This document shows positions 1 through 9,000 of a stretch of DNA of 39,487 nucleotides, one piece after another. The first letter of the stretch is position 1. Each line of letters opens with the position of its first letter. The notes under the pieces were generated by a model. It made no database searches. It worked only from the letters and a program-made list of their open reading frames with translations, and was not told where the DNA came from. The position numbers were made by a program, and so were the translations under genes. This stretch comes from an uncultured Pirellulaceae bacterium (GTDB taxonomy: Bacteria; Planctomycetota; Planctomycetia; Pirellulales; Pirellulaceae): contig CAJQPP010000001.1 in the NCBI GenBank assembly GCA_905480235.1, positions 1 through 39,487 on the forward strand, given 5' to 3'.

Positions 1-2
1 CC

Positions 3-614
3 GTCCCGGTGGACGACCTTGACCCGGTTTCCGGTGTACTGACGCTGATTCAAAGGCGCATGGGGGAAAAGGTAAGTGGCCCGCGCGACCTGCTCAATCA
101 GACCAGCGAGGGTGGCGACATTCCGGAAGCGCCTCTGAAGACCACCGCCGAGTGGGTGGCTGCGGCCAACACGCTGACCATGAAGACCCACGAGGATTTC
201 ACCCGTTACCTGCCCAGTGTGACGTTTCTGCGTGTGAATTTTGCCGACCACTCCAAGGTCTACACGCTGATCGCCAACCGTTCCTATGCCTTCAATGATG
301 TGGTATTCGACGAAAACGGGGCCCGCCAGCCGCAGCTAGACACGCTTAGCGTTTATCAGGGACTGGTCGGGGATTTCCCCAATCTGCTGGTCGAAGTGCC
401 GGCCGAAAAAGCCGGCCAGATGCTAACCGATTTGCGGGCAGTCAACAGCGAGGACGCTTGGCTAGCCTGGAGAACCCAGTACGGCACCCTGCGGAATCAA
501 GCCAAATTCTGGCCCCTGTTTGACTGGTTCACCGACTGGAATTTTGCCAACCGGCAACCGGAAGCCGGCCATTTTGATCTGCGTTACTACAGCCTGCTCA
601 ATTCACAATACTAG
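3..614 (+). CDS. Fatty acid cis/trans isomerase (CTI family), C-terminal part
   Basis: The reading frame is open from the first bases of the window, so this is the last ~204 residues of a longer protein. CTI enzymes are periplasmic cytochrome c-type proteins that convert cis-unsaturated membrane fatty acids to the trans form, stiffening the membrane under solvent or heat stress. The fit rests on my memory of the family's C-terminus: a segment reading DTLSVYQGLVGDFPNLLVEV, where family members have a similar 'LT/V..GF.GAYPN' stretch, and an aromatic-rich end (FWPLFDWFTDWNF) followed by a short FDLRYYSLLN tail. The heme-binding N-terminal half lies outside the window and cannot be checked. No clear terminator hairpin follows the TAG stop. 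The family call is moderate because only the tail is visible. Confidence 0.6.
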   Translation, partial: VPVDDLDPVSGVLTLIQRRMGEKVSGPRDLLNQTSEGGDIPEAPLKTTAEWVAAANTLTMKTHEDFTRYLPSVTFLRVNFADHSKVYTLIANRSYAFNDVVFDENGARQPQLDTLSVYQGLVGDFPNLLVEVPAEKAGQMLTDLRAVNSEDAWLAWRTQYGTLRNQAKFWPLFDWFTDWNFANRQPEAGHFDLRYYSLLNSQY

Positions 615-959
615 TATTGCGGGGTTTGGCTTTCACCGGGCGGCGACTTTCCTGGCCGGTCGATGATGGGGGTTATGGAATCGGGAAGCTCCTTGTCTCA
701 GTCGATGCGCCGCAAGCTGATTGCTCAGGCGATTGCTAACCGTTGATGCCATCAGGTCAGATTACTTCGTCCACTTGATAACGTATCAGCTCGAGGGGCA
801 TTCGTCGGCACGAAGGGTTGCCTGTGCCACCCGGCCGACCGGCAGGGGGAGGCCAATATTCCCGAATACTGGAATCGTCCTTCACGCGGAAGCTCGGTAT
901 GTCGGGTTTATTAAACGCCACTCGGTTGAGATTCGTGAAGGACCTTGTTGCCGCGTGCA

Positions 960-987
960 GCAAATTTAGCGCGTACAGTAAATTTGC
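960..987. repeat. Inverted repeat GCAAATTT-N12-AAATTTGC
   Basis: Two perfect 8-base arms (960-967 and 980-987) flank a 12-base loop. No T-run follows on either strand, so it is not a typical intrinsic terminator. It could be a regulator binding site or chance. Confidence 0.35.
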
Positions 988-1051
988 CACCAAGTTAGAT
1001 GTGCTCCTCCTTGGTATCTTTTACCACGATATCCTCTGACAAAACACTTTC

Positions 1052-1079
1052 TCGTAACCCGAGCGTCGTAACCCGAGCG
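1052..1079. repeat. Perfect 14-base tandem repeat, two copies
   Basis: TCGTAACCCGAGCG occurs twice head to tail (1052-1065 and 1066-1079) in the spacer upstream of the glutamate synthase gene. It is directly visible; its function is unknown. Confidence 0.7.
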
Positions 1080-1388
1080 CGAGTATCGCATCGATGACTG
1101 AGGTGCTCGGGGCCACCACCTAGGCCCACAAGCCGGTGATATTCAGGCGTCTGGGCAAAGCTGTTTTGTAAATGGTCTTTGGGGCTTTGTTCTCCGCTAG
1201 TGATTTCTGGGTGCTGCCGCGACGCTCCTTTTTTCGCAGTTTCTCATCAACTTAATGTTTTTGTTATTTAATTTGGACCATTAAATACGCCTTTAATTAG
1301 TCGTGAAGGTAAGTGTGATGACCTTGCAGCGTGTTTTAGGCGGGATGCCGTGTAGTTTGTTAAAGGGAGATTTGACTTCCTTGGCTTA

Positions 1389-4300
1389 ATGCCGAGAATT
1401 GCCTCAGAGAAGGAATTTCTACTTAGCGGGCGGTTATCCATGGCGGTTGAAAATCAGGTACTTGGACGGATCGATATAGATCCCTCGGATTCCTGCGGGG
1501 TGGGAATGATCGCATCCCTCGAAAACCGACCTTCGCGAAAAGTGCTCGAACTCGGCTTGGGTTCATTGGCCAACGTGGCTCATCGAGGGGCTATTAATGC
1601 GGACGGCGTCACTGGCGATGGTTCGGGTATTTCCACATCGCCCCCCCGGGCGCTAATCGAAGAGTGGCTTGCTGAGCAGAGTGTTATTGATGTGCCGCCC
1701 GTCATTGGAATTGGTTCGGTGTTTTTGCCCCGCAATCCGGTGCTTCGCGAGCGAGCACTGGATCTCATCAAAGAAAAAATCCTATCGCTGGGAATGCGGG
1801 TTCTGGCGATCAGAGACGTGCCAGTCAACGAAGGCGTTCTGGGGGTTTTGGCGGCTAGCCAATTACCAGATGTGGCTCAGGTCTTTATCTCTGCGGCCAC
1901 GGATGATCCCGATGAGCTGGAAAGAAATCTTTTTATCGCGCGAAGGAGCATTGAGTTGTCTCCTCGGTTTTGCGAACTGCCTGGTTTGCATATCGCCGCC
2001 CTTTCCTGCCGTACGATCGTTTACAAGGCTTTAGTATTGGCGGGGCGGTTATCTGAGTTTTACCCCGACCTAAAGGATGCGAACTACGCATGCTCTGTTT
2101 GCATCTATCACCAGCGATTTAGTACCAACACCGCCCCGAATTGGGCGCTTTGCCAGCCTTTCCGCATGCTCGCTCACAATGGCGAAATAAATACGATCCG
2201 CGGAAATCGCAATTGGATGACCGCTCGCGAGTCCTCTTTCGATCACGCTTATTGGGAGCAGCACCGAAATGTGATTCGTCGCCTTTTCAATTTTCACGAT
2301 TCGGACTCCGCAAGTCTCGATAATTCCATCGAGTTGCTGACGCTTTCCGGACGTAGTCTGCCTCATGCGTTGACCATGTTAGTGCCCCCGGCCTGGGAGG
2401 CGGATCCGCGTATTTCAGATTCTCAAAAGGCGTTTCACGAATTTAATAGTTGTTTTTGTGAACCTTGGGATGGGCCTGCCGCGATTGTTGCTTGCGATGG
2501 AAAAATGGCCACGGCCAGCCTCGATCGCAACGGCTTGCGACCTTTGCGATTCAAAATTACTTGCGACCAGCTTTTGATCGTTGGCTCCGAAGCGGGTGCA
2601 GACCGTGAGGCGGACGAAAATATTCAATTACGGGGGCGTTTGGGGCCTGGTCAATCCATCTCAGTCGATTTGGTCAATCAACGGCTTCTCCTTGATCATG
2701 AAATTAAACAGGAGCTGGCGAACCAGAAGCCCTATGGCAAATGGTTGAGTGAGAATCGCAGCCATTTTGTGCCAACCGAACAAGGCGCAATGTCATCGGT
2801 GCGGAGTAAAAATGAAACGTGGTACTTGCGTCGACAAATCGCTGCGGGGCTGACTGCAGAAGAGGTTCAGCCTTCGATCATGCAAATGGCATGTGATGCC
2901 AAAGAACCGACCTTTAGCATGGGCGTTGATACTCCACTTGCGGTTCTTAGTCGGCAACCGAGGCATTTGGCGGATTACTTTAAACAGCGTTTCGCGCAAG
3001 TCACTAATCCTCCCATCGATCCCATTAGGGAGCGTTCCGGAATCAGCTTGGTTACGGCGTTAGGGCCTGAGCGTAATTTGTTAGCGGAGACTCCCCATCA
3101 TTGCCGTGTCTTTTGCTTGGGCAATCCCGTCATGACGCCGGCGGAATTTCGTCAATTCAAGGCTGATGTGCCCTTTTCCTATCAGACGTTAGATGTCACC
3201 TGGGATCGCAGTGCGGGTGCGGAAGGCCTGCAAAAAGCACTGGATTTATTGGTCGAGCAGGCTCAGTTGGCTGTCGACAATCAGGCCGCGGTATTAATCC
3301 TGTCAGATTCAGCTGTCAGTGAATCTCGCGTGGCGATTCCCATGTTGTTGGCGGTGGGCGCCATCCATCATGGGCTGTGTAAATCCAGTCAACGAATGAT
3401 GTGCAGTCTGGTAGCCGAAACCTCCGACGTGCGTGATTCTCATCAATTGGCATTATTGTTTGGTTTTGGTTGCACGGCCGTTTACCCGTATCTCGCCTAT
3501 GGCACGATCGAACGACTGGCTAGCGCGAATTTACTTGGCGGACTCAGCTTGCCGCAGGCTTGGGAGAATTATCGCACGGCACTTAATGACGGTTTGCTGA
3601 AAATTATGTCCAAGATGGGGGTCTCGGTTTTAAATAGCTATCAGGGAGCGCAGATTTTTGAGGCGTTGGGGATTGGGCCTGCTGTGATCGACGCCTGTTT
3701 CAAATACTGTTACGCAAATTTAGGGGGGATTGGATTTGCTGAAATCGCAGATGATTGTCTGCAGCGACATGACTCAGCATTTAAGCCTCTGCCATCGGAT
3801 TTACGGTTGCAGACACCTGGCTTATCCAAGCCCAAACGGCAGGGTGAACATCATGTCATCAATGGCAAGGTCACCAAGAAAATTCATCGTTTCGTTGAGG
3901 GCAACGAGACGGACGACTATATCGGCTTTCGAAATGAGCTTGAGGATCGGTTTCCGGTTGCCGTTCGTGATCTTCTCAAGCTCAATCCCGGGAAAGCGAT
4001 GCTGCCGATTGAGCAGGTCGAGCCCATTGAGGAAATACGAAAACGATTCACCACGGCTGCCATGAGTTTGGGGGCAATCAGCCCGGAAGCGCATGAAGCC
4101 TTGGCGATCGCGATGAATGAAATCGGTGGTAAGTCCAACTCAGGTGAAGGGGGTGAGGATCCAAGGCGGTTCACACCTGATGAAAACGGTCGCTCGTCTA
4201 ACAGTCGCATCAAGCAAATTGCCTCGGGCCGGTTTGGGGTAAATCCGGAATACCTCTGCTCCGCAGATGAAATCGAAATAAAAATGGCCCAGGGCGCCAA

Positions 4301-5984
4301 GCCTGGTGAGGGGGGGCAGTTACCGGGTTTCAAGGTGAATGAACTGATCGCCCGCCTTCGTAGTACGGCACCCGGGGTCACATTAATTAGCCCTCCTCCC
4401 CATCATGATATTTATTCCATTGAAGATCTCGCGCAACTGATTTTTGATTTGAAGGTCATTAACCCCCGGGCTCGAATCTGCGTCAAGCTTGTCGCTAAAT
4501 CGGGGGTTGGCAGTATTGCCTTAGGCGTTGTAAAGGCTCAGGCGGATGTGGTTTTAATCAGTGGGCACGAAGGTGGGACGGGTGCCAGTCCCATGACTTC
4601 TATCAAGCATGCTGGGCTACCTTGGGAAATAGGTCTCGCCGAAACGCATCAGTCTCTGGTGGCTGGTGATTTACGCGAACGCGTGATTTTGCGAGCGGAT
4701 GGAGGGCTGCGGACTGGGTTGGATGTTATCAAGGCCGCCATTTTGGGAGCAGAAGAATATAATTTCGGCACCATGGCGCTGATCGCGCTGGGTTGTGTAT
4801 ACGTCAAAAAATGTCACTTGAATAATTGTCCTGTCGGCATCGCGACGCAAGATCCCAAGTACCGCCGGAAATTTAAAGGGAAGCCAGAAAACCTGGTCAA
4901 CTATCTGAATGCGGTGGCCCAGGAATGTCGCACGATTTTGTCTGTGCTGGGGGTGGCAACCATGGACGAGATTATTGGGCAGACACAGATGCTGGAGCAA
5001 ACGAATGTCTTTCAGCATAAGAAGACACGCAATCTAGATTTGCAAGATATCCTTGCGGAAGTGCCCGCAAAACAGAGTGGGCATATTGGTACAGCGGCAA
5101 AATACGCCCTGCAAAAAACACCACCGGTGGCGTTTGATAATGAGGTCATCAAAAGAATCGACTGGGAATTTCCAGGGTTGGTGCTGAAAAAAGCGATTGT
5201 GAATACGGATCGCAATATTGGCACCGGTTTGTCAGGCGAGATTGTACGTCGCTTTGGCATGCATGAATTGGAAGAGGGCACGATCCAACTGTATTTACGG
5301 GGCTCTGCCGGTCAGAGCTTGGGAGCTTTTCTCTGCCAAGGCATCACATTAGCGGTGAATGGTGAAGCCAACGATTATGTAGGCAAAGGTATGGCTGGGG
5401 GCATGATCACGTTGTCACCAAGTATTTCTCCAGCGAGTAGTTTTACCCAAGTGATCGCGGGAAATTCAGTACTGTACGGGGCGACCGGTGGATCGTTATT
5501 CGCCGCGGGGCAGGTGGCGGAGAGATTTTGCGTGAGGAATTCCGGAGCGAATGCTGTTGTGGAAGGGTGTGGCGATCATGGTTGCGAATACATGACGCGG
5601 GGCACCGCCATTGTGCTAGGAGGCACGGGCAATAATTTTGCTGCTGGGATGACCGGTGGTGAAGCGTTCGTGTTAGATCTCGAAGGAGACTTTCGCCAAC
5701 TTTGTAATCAACAAACCGTCCGCATCAGGAAGCCCGTTGGTAGTGCTCTTAATCGCATGAAAGATTTGGTCAGCGAATTCCAGCGGCACACCCAGAGTCT
5801 TTGGGGAGAAGAAATCCTTGACCGATGGGACTACTTTGCCAGCAAGGTACTTCAAGTCGTACCCTTGGAATTGGAACCTCAAGCCGAACCGCATAAGGCC
5901 CCAAGCCGTTCCATCGTAATGCCAAAAATGTTGTCGTCCTGCGCGAAGACCCGCCAAGCCTCTCCGAGTGTCAAGGGAAATTGA
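1389..5984 (+). CDS. gltB: Glutamate synthase large (alpha) subunit, GltB/GOGAT
   Basis: Makes two glutamates from glutamine and 2-oxoglutarate; a cytoplasmic central enzyme of ammonia assimilation. At 1531 residues it has the usual GltB length. The order is standard: a class II glutamine amidotransferase domain starting at Cys36 (DSCGVGMIA), which becomes the N-terminal nucleophile once a ~35-residue propeptide is removed; a central linking domain; an FMN-binding synthase domain (KMAQGAKPGEGGQLPG near 965, GHEGGTGASP near 1059); a 3Fe-4S cluster site Cys1136-x5-Cys1142-x4-Cys1147; and the C-terminal GXGXG beta-helix (about 1290-1490). The last ~40 residues are divergent. Start: ATG at 1389 gives a propeptide of normal length, although the nearest purine-rich stretch (AGGGAGA) is 18 bases away; ATG at 1440 is the alternative. 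No gltD follows: the next gene runs the other way. Confidence 0.97.
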   Translation: MPRIASEKEFLLSGRLSMAVENQVLGRIDIDPSDSCGVGMIASLENRPSRKVLELGLGSLANVAHRGAINADGVTGDGSGISTSPPRALIEEWLAEQSVIDVPPVIGIGSVFLPRNPVLRERALDLIKEKILSLGMRVLAIRDVPVNEGVLGVLAASQLPDVAQVFISAATDDPDELERNLFIARRSIELSPRFCELPGLHIAALSCRTIVYKALVLAGRLSEFYPDLKDANYACSVCIYHQRFSTNTAPNWALCQPFRMLAHNGEINTIRGNRNWMTARESSFDHAYWEQHRNVIRRLFNFHDSDSASLDNSIELLTLSGRSLPHALTMLVPPAWEADPRISDSQKAFHEFNSCFCEPWDGPAAIVACDGKMATASLDRNGLRPLRFKITCDQLLIVGSEAGADREADENIQLRGRLGPGQSISVDLVNQRLLLDHEIKQELANQKPYGKWLSENRSHFVPTEQGAMSSVRSKNETWYLRRQIAAGLTAEEVQPSIMQMACDAKEPTFSMGVDTPLAVLSRQPRHLADYFKQRFAQVTNPPIDPIRERSGISLVTALGPERNLLAETPHHCRVFCLGNPVMTPAEFRQFKADVPFSYQTLDVTWDRSAGAEGLQKALDLLVEQAQLAVDNQAAVLILSDSAVSESRVAIPMLLAVGAIHHGLCKSSQRMMCSLVAETSDVRDSHQLALLFGFGCTAVYPYLAYGTIERLASANLLGGLSLPQAWENYRTALNDGLLKIMSKMGVSVLNSYQGAQIFEALGIGPAVIDACFKYCYANLGGIGFAEIADDCLQRHDSAFKPLPSDLRLQTPGLSKPKRQGEHHVINGKVTKKIHRFVEGNETDDYIGFRNELEDRFPVAVRDLLKLNPGKAMLPIEQVEPIEEIRKRFTTAAMSLGAISPEAHEALAIAMNEIGGKSNSGEGGEDPRRFTPDENGRSSNSRIKQIASGRFGVNPEYLCSADEIEIKMAQGAKPGEGGQLPGFKVNELIARLRSTAPGVTLISPPPHHDIYSIEDLAQLIFDLKVINPRARICVKLVAKSGVGSIALGVVKAQADVVLISGHEGGTGASPMTSIKHAGLPWEIGLAETHQSLVAGDLRERVILRADGGLRTGLDVIKAAILGAEEYNFGTMALIALGCVYVKKCHLNNCPVGIATQDPKYRRKFKGKPENLVNYLNAVAQECRTILSVLGVATMDEIIGQTQMLEQTNVFQHKKTRNLDLQDILAEVPAKQSGHIGTAAKYALQKTPPVAFDNEVIKRIDWEFPGLVLKKAIVNTDRNIGTGLSGEIVRRFGMHELEEGTIQLYLRGSAGQSLGAFLCQGITLAVNGEANDYVGKGMAGGMITLSPSISPASSFTQVIAGNSVLYGATGGSLFAAGQVAERFCVRNSGANAVVEGCGDHGCEYMTRGTAIVLGGTGNNFAAGMTGGEAFVLDLEGDFRQLCNQQTVRIRKPVGSALNRMKDLVSEFQRHTQSLWGEEILDRWDYFASKVLQVVPLELEPQAEPHKAPSRSIVMPKMLSSCAKTRQASPSVKGN

Positions 5985-6056
5985 CTCGTTTCGCCGCAGA
6001 CCTTGGATAGATCCAAAAGTTTGGAAACAAGATGTTTTCGGCATTTCGGTTTGGGC

Positions 6057-9000
6057 TTACTTGGCTCTTTTGACCCAGGTTTGAGCGAGTTCCGTCAAGT
6101 TCTCAGTGTCAGCGGGATCTTCTGCACCAAAGTAAGATTCTTCCACGCGTTCGATAGAGGATTTCAGTTCGTTGGAGAGTTCCGCACTGATGCCATTGCG
6201 TTGCTGGATGTCATTAAGAAGCGTCAGAACCGAAAATGGATTGACATCCTTTGGCACTTGAAATCGGCTGCTTTCGTCGACAATTGGCTTACTTAGGAAC
6301 ATGGTGGCAAAGATCCCACCGACGATCCCGATGGCGATTAACGGAATTAGCCAGGATAAGAAGCTCCAACTGAATGAGCCGTAGTTCTGAGCTAGTGTTA
6401 CCGTTTGCTCAACACCAACGAGGTCGGCATCCTCGTACCGTTGAAATTTGGCGATTGCCTCTGGGGGTTTGGGTTCTCCAAATTTGAAGCTGGCCATCTC
6501 TCCTTGGCTCTGTTTTGCCTGGTATTCCACCGTCCAGCTGCGGTCGGACAAGATTTGAATTTCGCTGCTGTCTTTTTCAAATGCGGTGGGCAAGACTCCC
6601 TGATCATCGATGCTAACCAATTCGAAATCTTCGCGTTCCAAGTCAATTAAATCTTCTAGTTTCGGTATCAAGCCCTTTCCTGTTGCCGAGACCTCGACGA
6701 TTAATTTACCTTCCTCTGCCTGCCTTTCGTCCAGGGTTTGAGTGATTTGCAGGTCCTCGACCGGGCGTGGGGTGGCTTTCGATTGCGCAGCGTCAATGAT
6801 AACGGCGGGTGATTCCACCGGAATCACGACGTAACCGGAGGTATCTAAAAAGTCGAGGTTTAATTGAAGAGGAGGAACGCGGTCGACTTCAGGACCCCTT
6901 GGTTTAACTAGCACGTAAGCATACGGAGTGACGCGCCAATCGGGTTCACTAGTTGAGCGACTTTGCATCGTGCTGGGACTTTGAAACGTGATGTTGAGAA
7001 TTTCAAAGTGTTCTTCCAGAGCCTGGCTGACGCTATCAGAAAATTTATCACGGTAATCCTCTGTGGGGCGACCGTAGTTATAGGCTCGCATCATACTATT
7101 TTGGTTTTGTGCATATTTGCCGAATCCGCCTGATTCGCGTTCAATTTCAGGTGTGTGCAGGATGTTAACGTACAAACCAAAAGGTTGCTCATGGCCCACG
7201 TTATCGTCGCCGTCGAGCGCGACATCCAAGCGAATTTCGCCGACTAAATCACGATAGTAGTCGTACAATTTCTTGGCCTCCCAAGCACGGGGATGAGCTT
7301 CGGCAATCTCAAATCCTGCTTCTAGATACCGAAATTTGATTTCCGGTTTGAGGGGGCTCATTCGCGTGAAAAGATTGTTAGCAAACTTTGCCATGTGCAC
7401 TTCTGCCATTTCTCCGGGCAGGTTGTTGATGGCATCGCGGATTTTTTTGAATTGACGTTTATCGGGTGTCGTCTTATCCGTTATTCTCCCCAGGTCACTG
7501 GCACCCAAGCTGGCGTAAAACCAGCGGTCGTAAACCTCCGTCGATTGTTGGGATTGATTCAGGTTTGGCAGTGCGGCTTGGTATTTTGTCGCTGCCTCTG
7601 CAAATGCTTCGAATGCCGAGTTTCGTACTTCGCTGAAATCCGATGACTTCTGTACTGATTGGGCGTAAGAGTTTTCGTCATAGATTAGCGTGGCCAAGGC
7701 CAGTTGCAGTTTCCAATTCTCGGGTGCTGACTTTAAAGCTTCAGTCAACAATTGTTTGGCAACTGTGTAGCCTCGTAAAACCTCTTCTTGCACTTCCGGT
7801 TCTCGGCGATTGGTTTGCATTGCCTCCTGTTGGCGAATGTCCTTCCACTTGGAGGAGAGGTTCGTACGCATTTTCTGACAAATTTCAGCGATGGTATCGG
7901 GATCCATTTTGCTGAGGTCGCCGAAGACGCTGCGTACTCTATCGAGTTTGAAAACCTCGGCGTTGCTATGGCAGGTGGTAAACGCTCTGGCTAGTTTGCT
8001 TTCGTCAATGTCCCCGAGTTCCATTGCGCGAATACGATCTACCCATTTCGTAAGCGCGGCCAGGTTGCGTTCTTGTTTGGAACGCGTAAGCGGGATCGCT
8101 TCCGCTTTGCGATCAAAACCGTATTGGTAAATATAGGGGTTGGTTTGACGGCGGGCGGCGTTGGGGTCGTGGTTCTTTGTCCAAGTTGTGAGGAACTCGT
8201 CGACCAGCTCTCGGGCAATATCCGGTCTCGTTTTGGCAATGGATTCGATGTACGGAAAAGCTTTGTCTTCCTCGTTGAGTCGCAAATGAAGTCTGGCGAG
8301 TGTTTTTGTGACCTGCGTTTGCAGGCTTTTGTTGACTTGTTGCTGCCAGAAATCCCCGGGGGCAATTTCCAGAAGTTCATTAGGTTGGATGGGATTGGCA
8401 CGTAATTGTCCACTGCGGCGTTGCGCCATTTGTTGTGGATTTAGCCAGTAAAAATTTCCATAAACGTCAATTTGCATGACGTTACCGCCCATGTTTTGCT
8501 TCGAGAGCTCCAGGGATATCTCGGCTTCTTTCAGCCAGTTTTGGATTAATAGCGTGAGGGCCTGTTGCCATGACTGGGCGTTTTCGGGGGCCACAATAAT
8601 TAATTGTTCGACGGTTTGGTTTTGTAATTTCAAAAGTTCGAGACGTTTGTTCGCCTTCAGTTGTGCTGCTTGTCCGGCCATCGTCGCAGATTTGGAACCT
8701 AGGCTACTGAGGATTTTCATACCGAGTTCGGGACTCGAGGTGAAACTGTTTTGTAACCATTCGATTCCCGTTTCTTTATCGACCTGAGGTGATAACTCGA
8801 TAAGAGTGGCCAAGGCCATATTCTTGTCTGCTTCGACGACGGCAGATTCGGCAATTTTTTGATTAGCGTTCCAAGCGATATTCAACCATTTTGCTGTCTT
8901 GCTGGTTTTGTACCTGCGAAGCGCCAGCTGTGACCAGAGTTTTTGAGCAGCGATCGAATTGGCGTCGTCTTCTGCGGCGGGCAGAAAGCGTTCCACGTCA

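Larger units (their letters stand above)
615..1388. other. 774-base spacer without a convincing gene
   Basis: Several frames of 70-80 codons overlap each other on both strands between about 720 and 1040. None has a recognisable domain, ribosome binding site or conserved-looking composition, so I call no gene. The spacer holds an inverted repeat (960-987), a perfect 14-base tandem repeat (1052-1079) and an AT-rich stretch at about 1250-1300. The AT-rich stretch is the likeliest place for the promoter of the glutamate synthase gene downstream. Confidence 0.6.

Noticed and set aside
721-1039. Three overlapping frames of 73-82 codons on both strands in the 615-1388 spacer
   Set aside because: They overlap each other, show no known motif, signal peptide or ribosome site, and their composition is no better than chance.
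3917-4381. 154-codon minus-strand frame inside gltB
   Set aside because: Lies antisense within a clearly conserved enzyme gene; no independent evidence.
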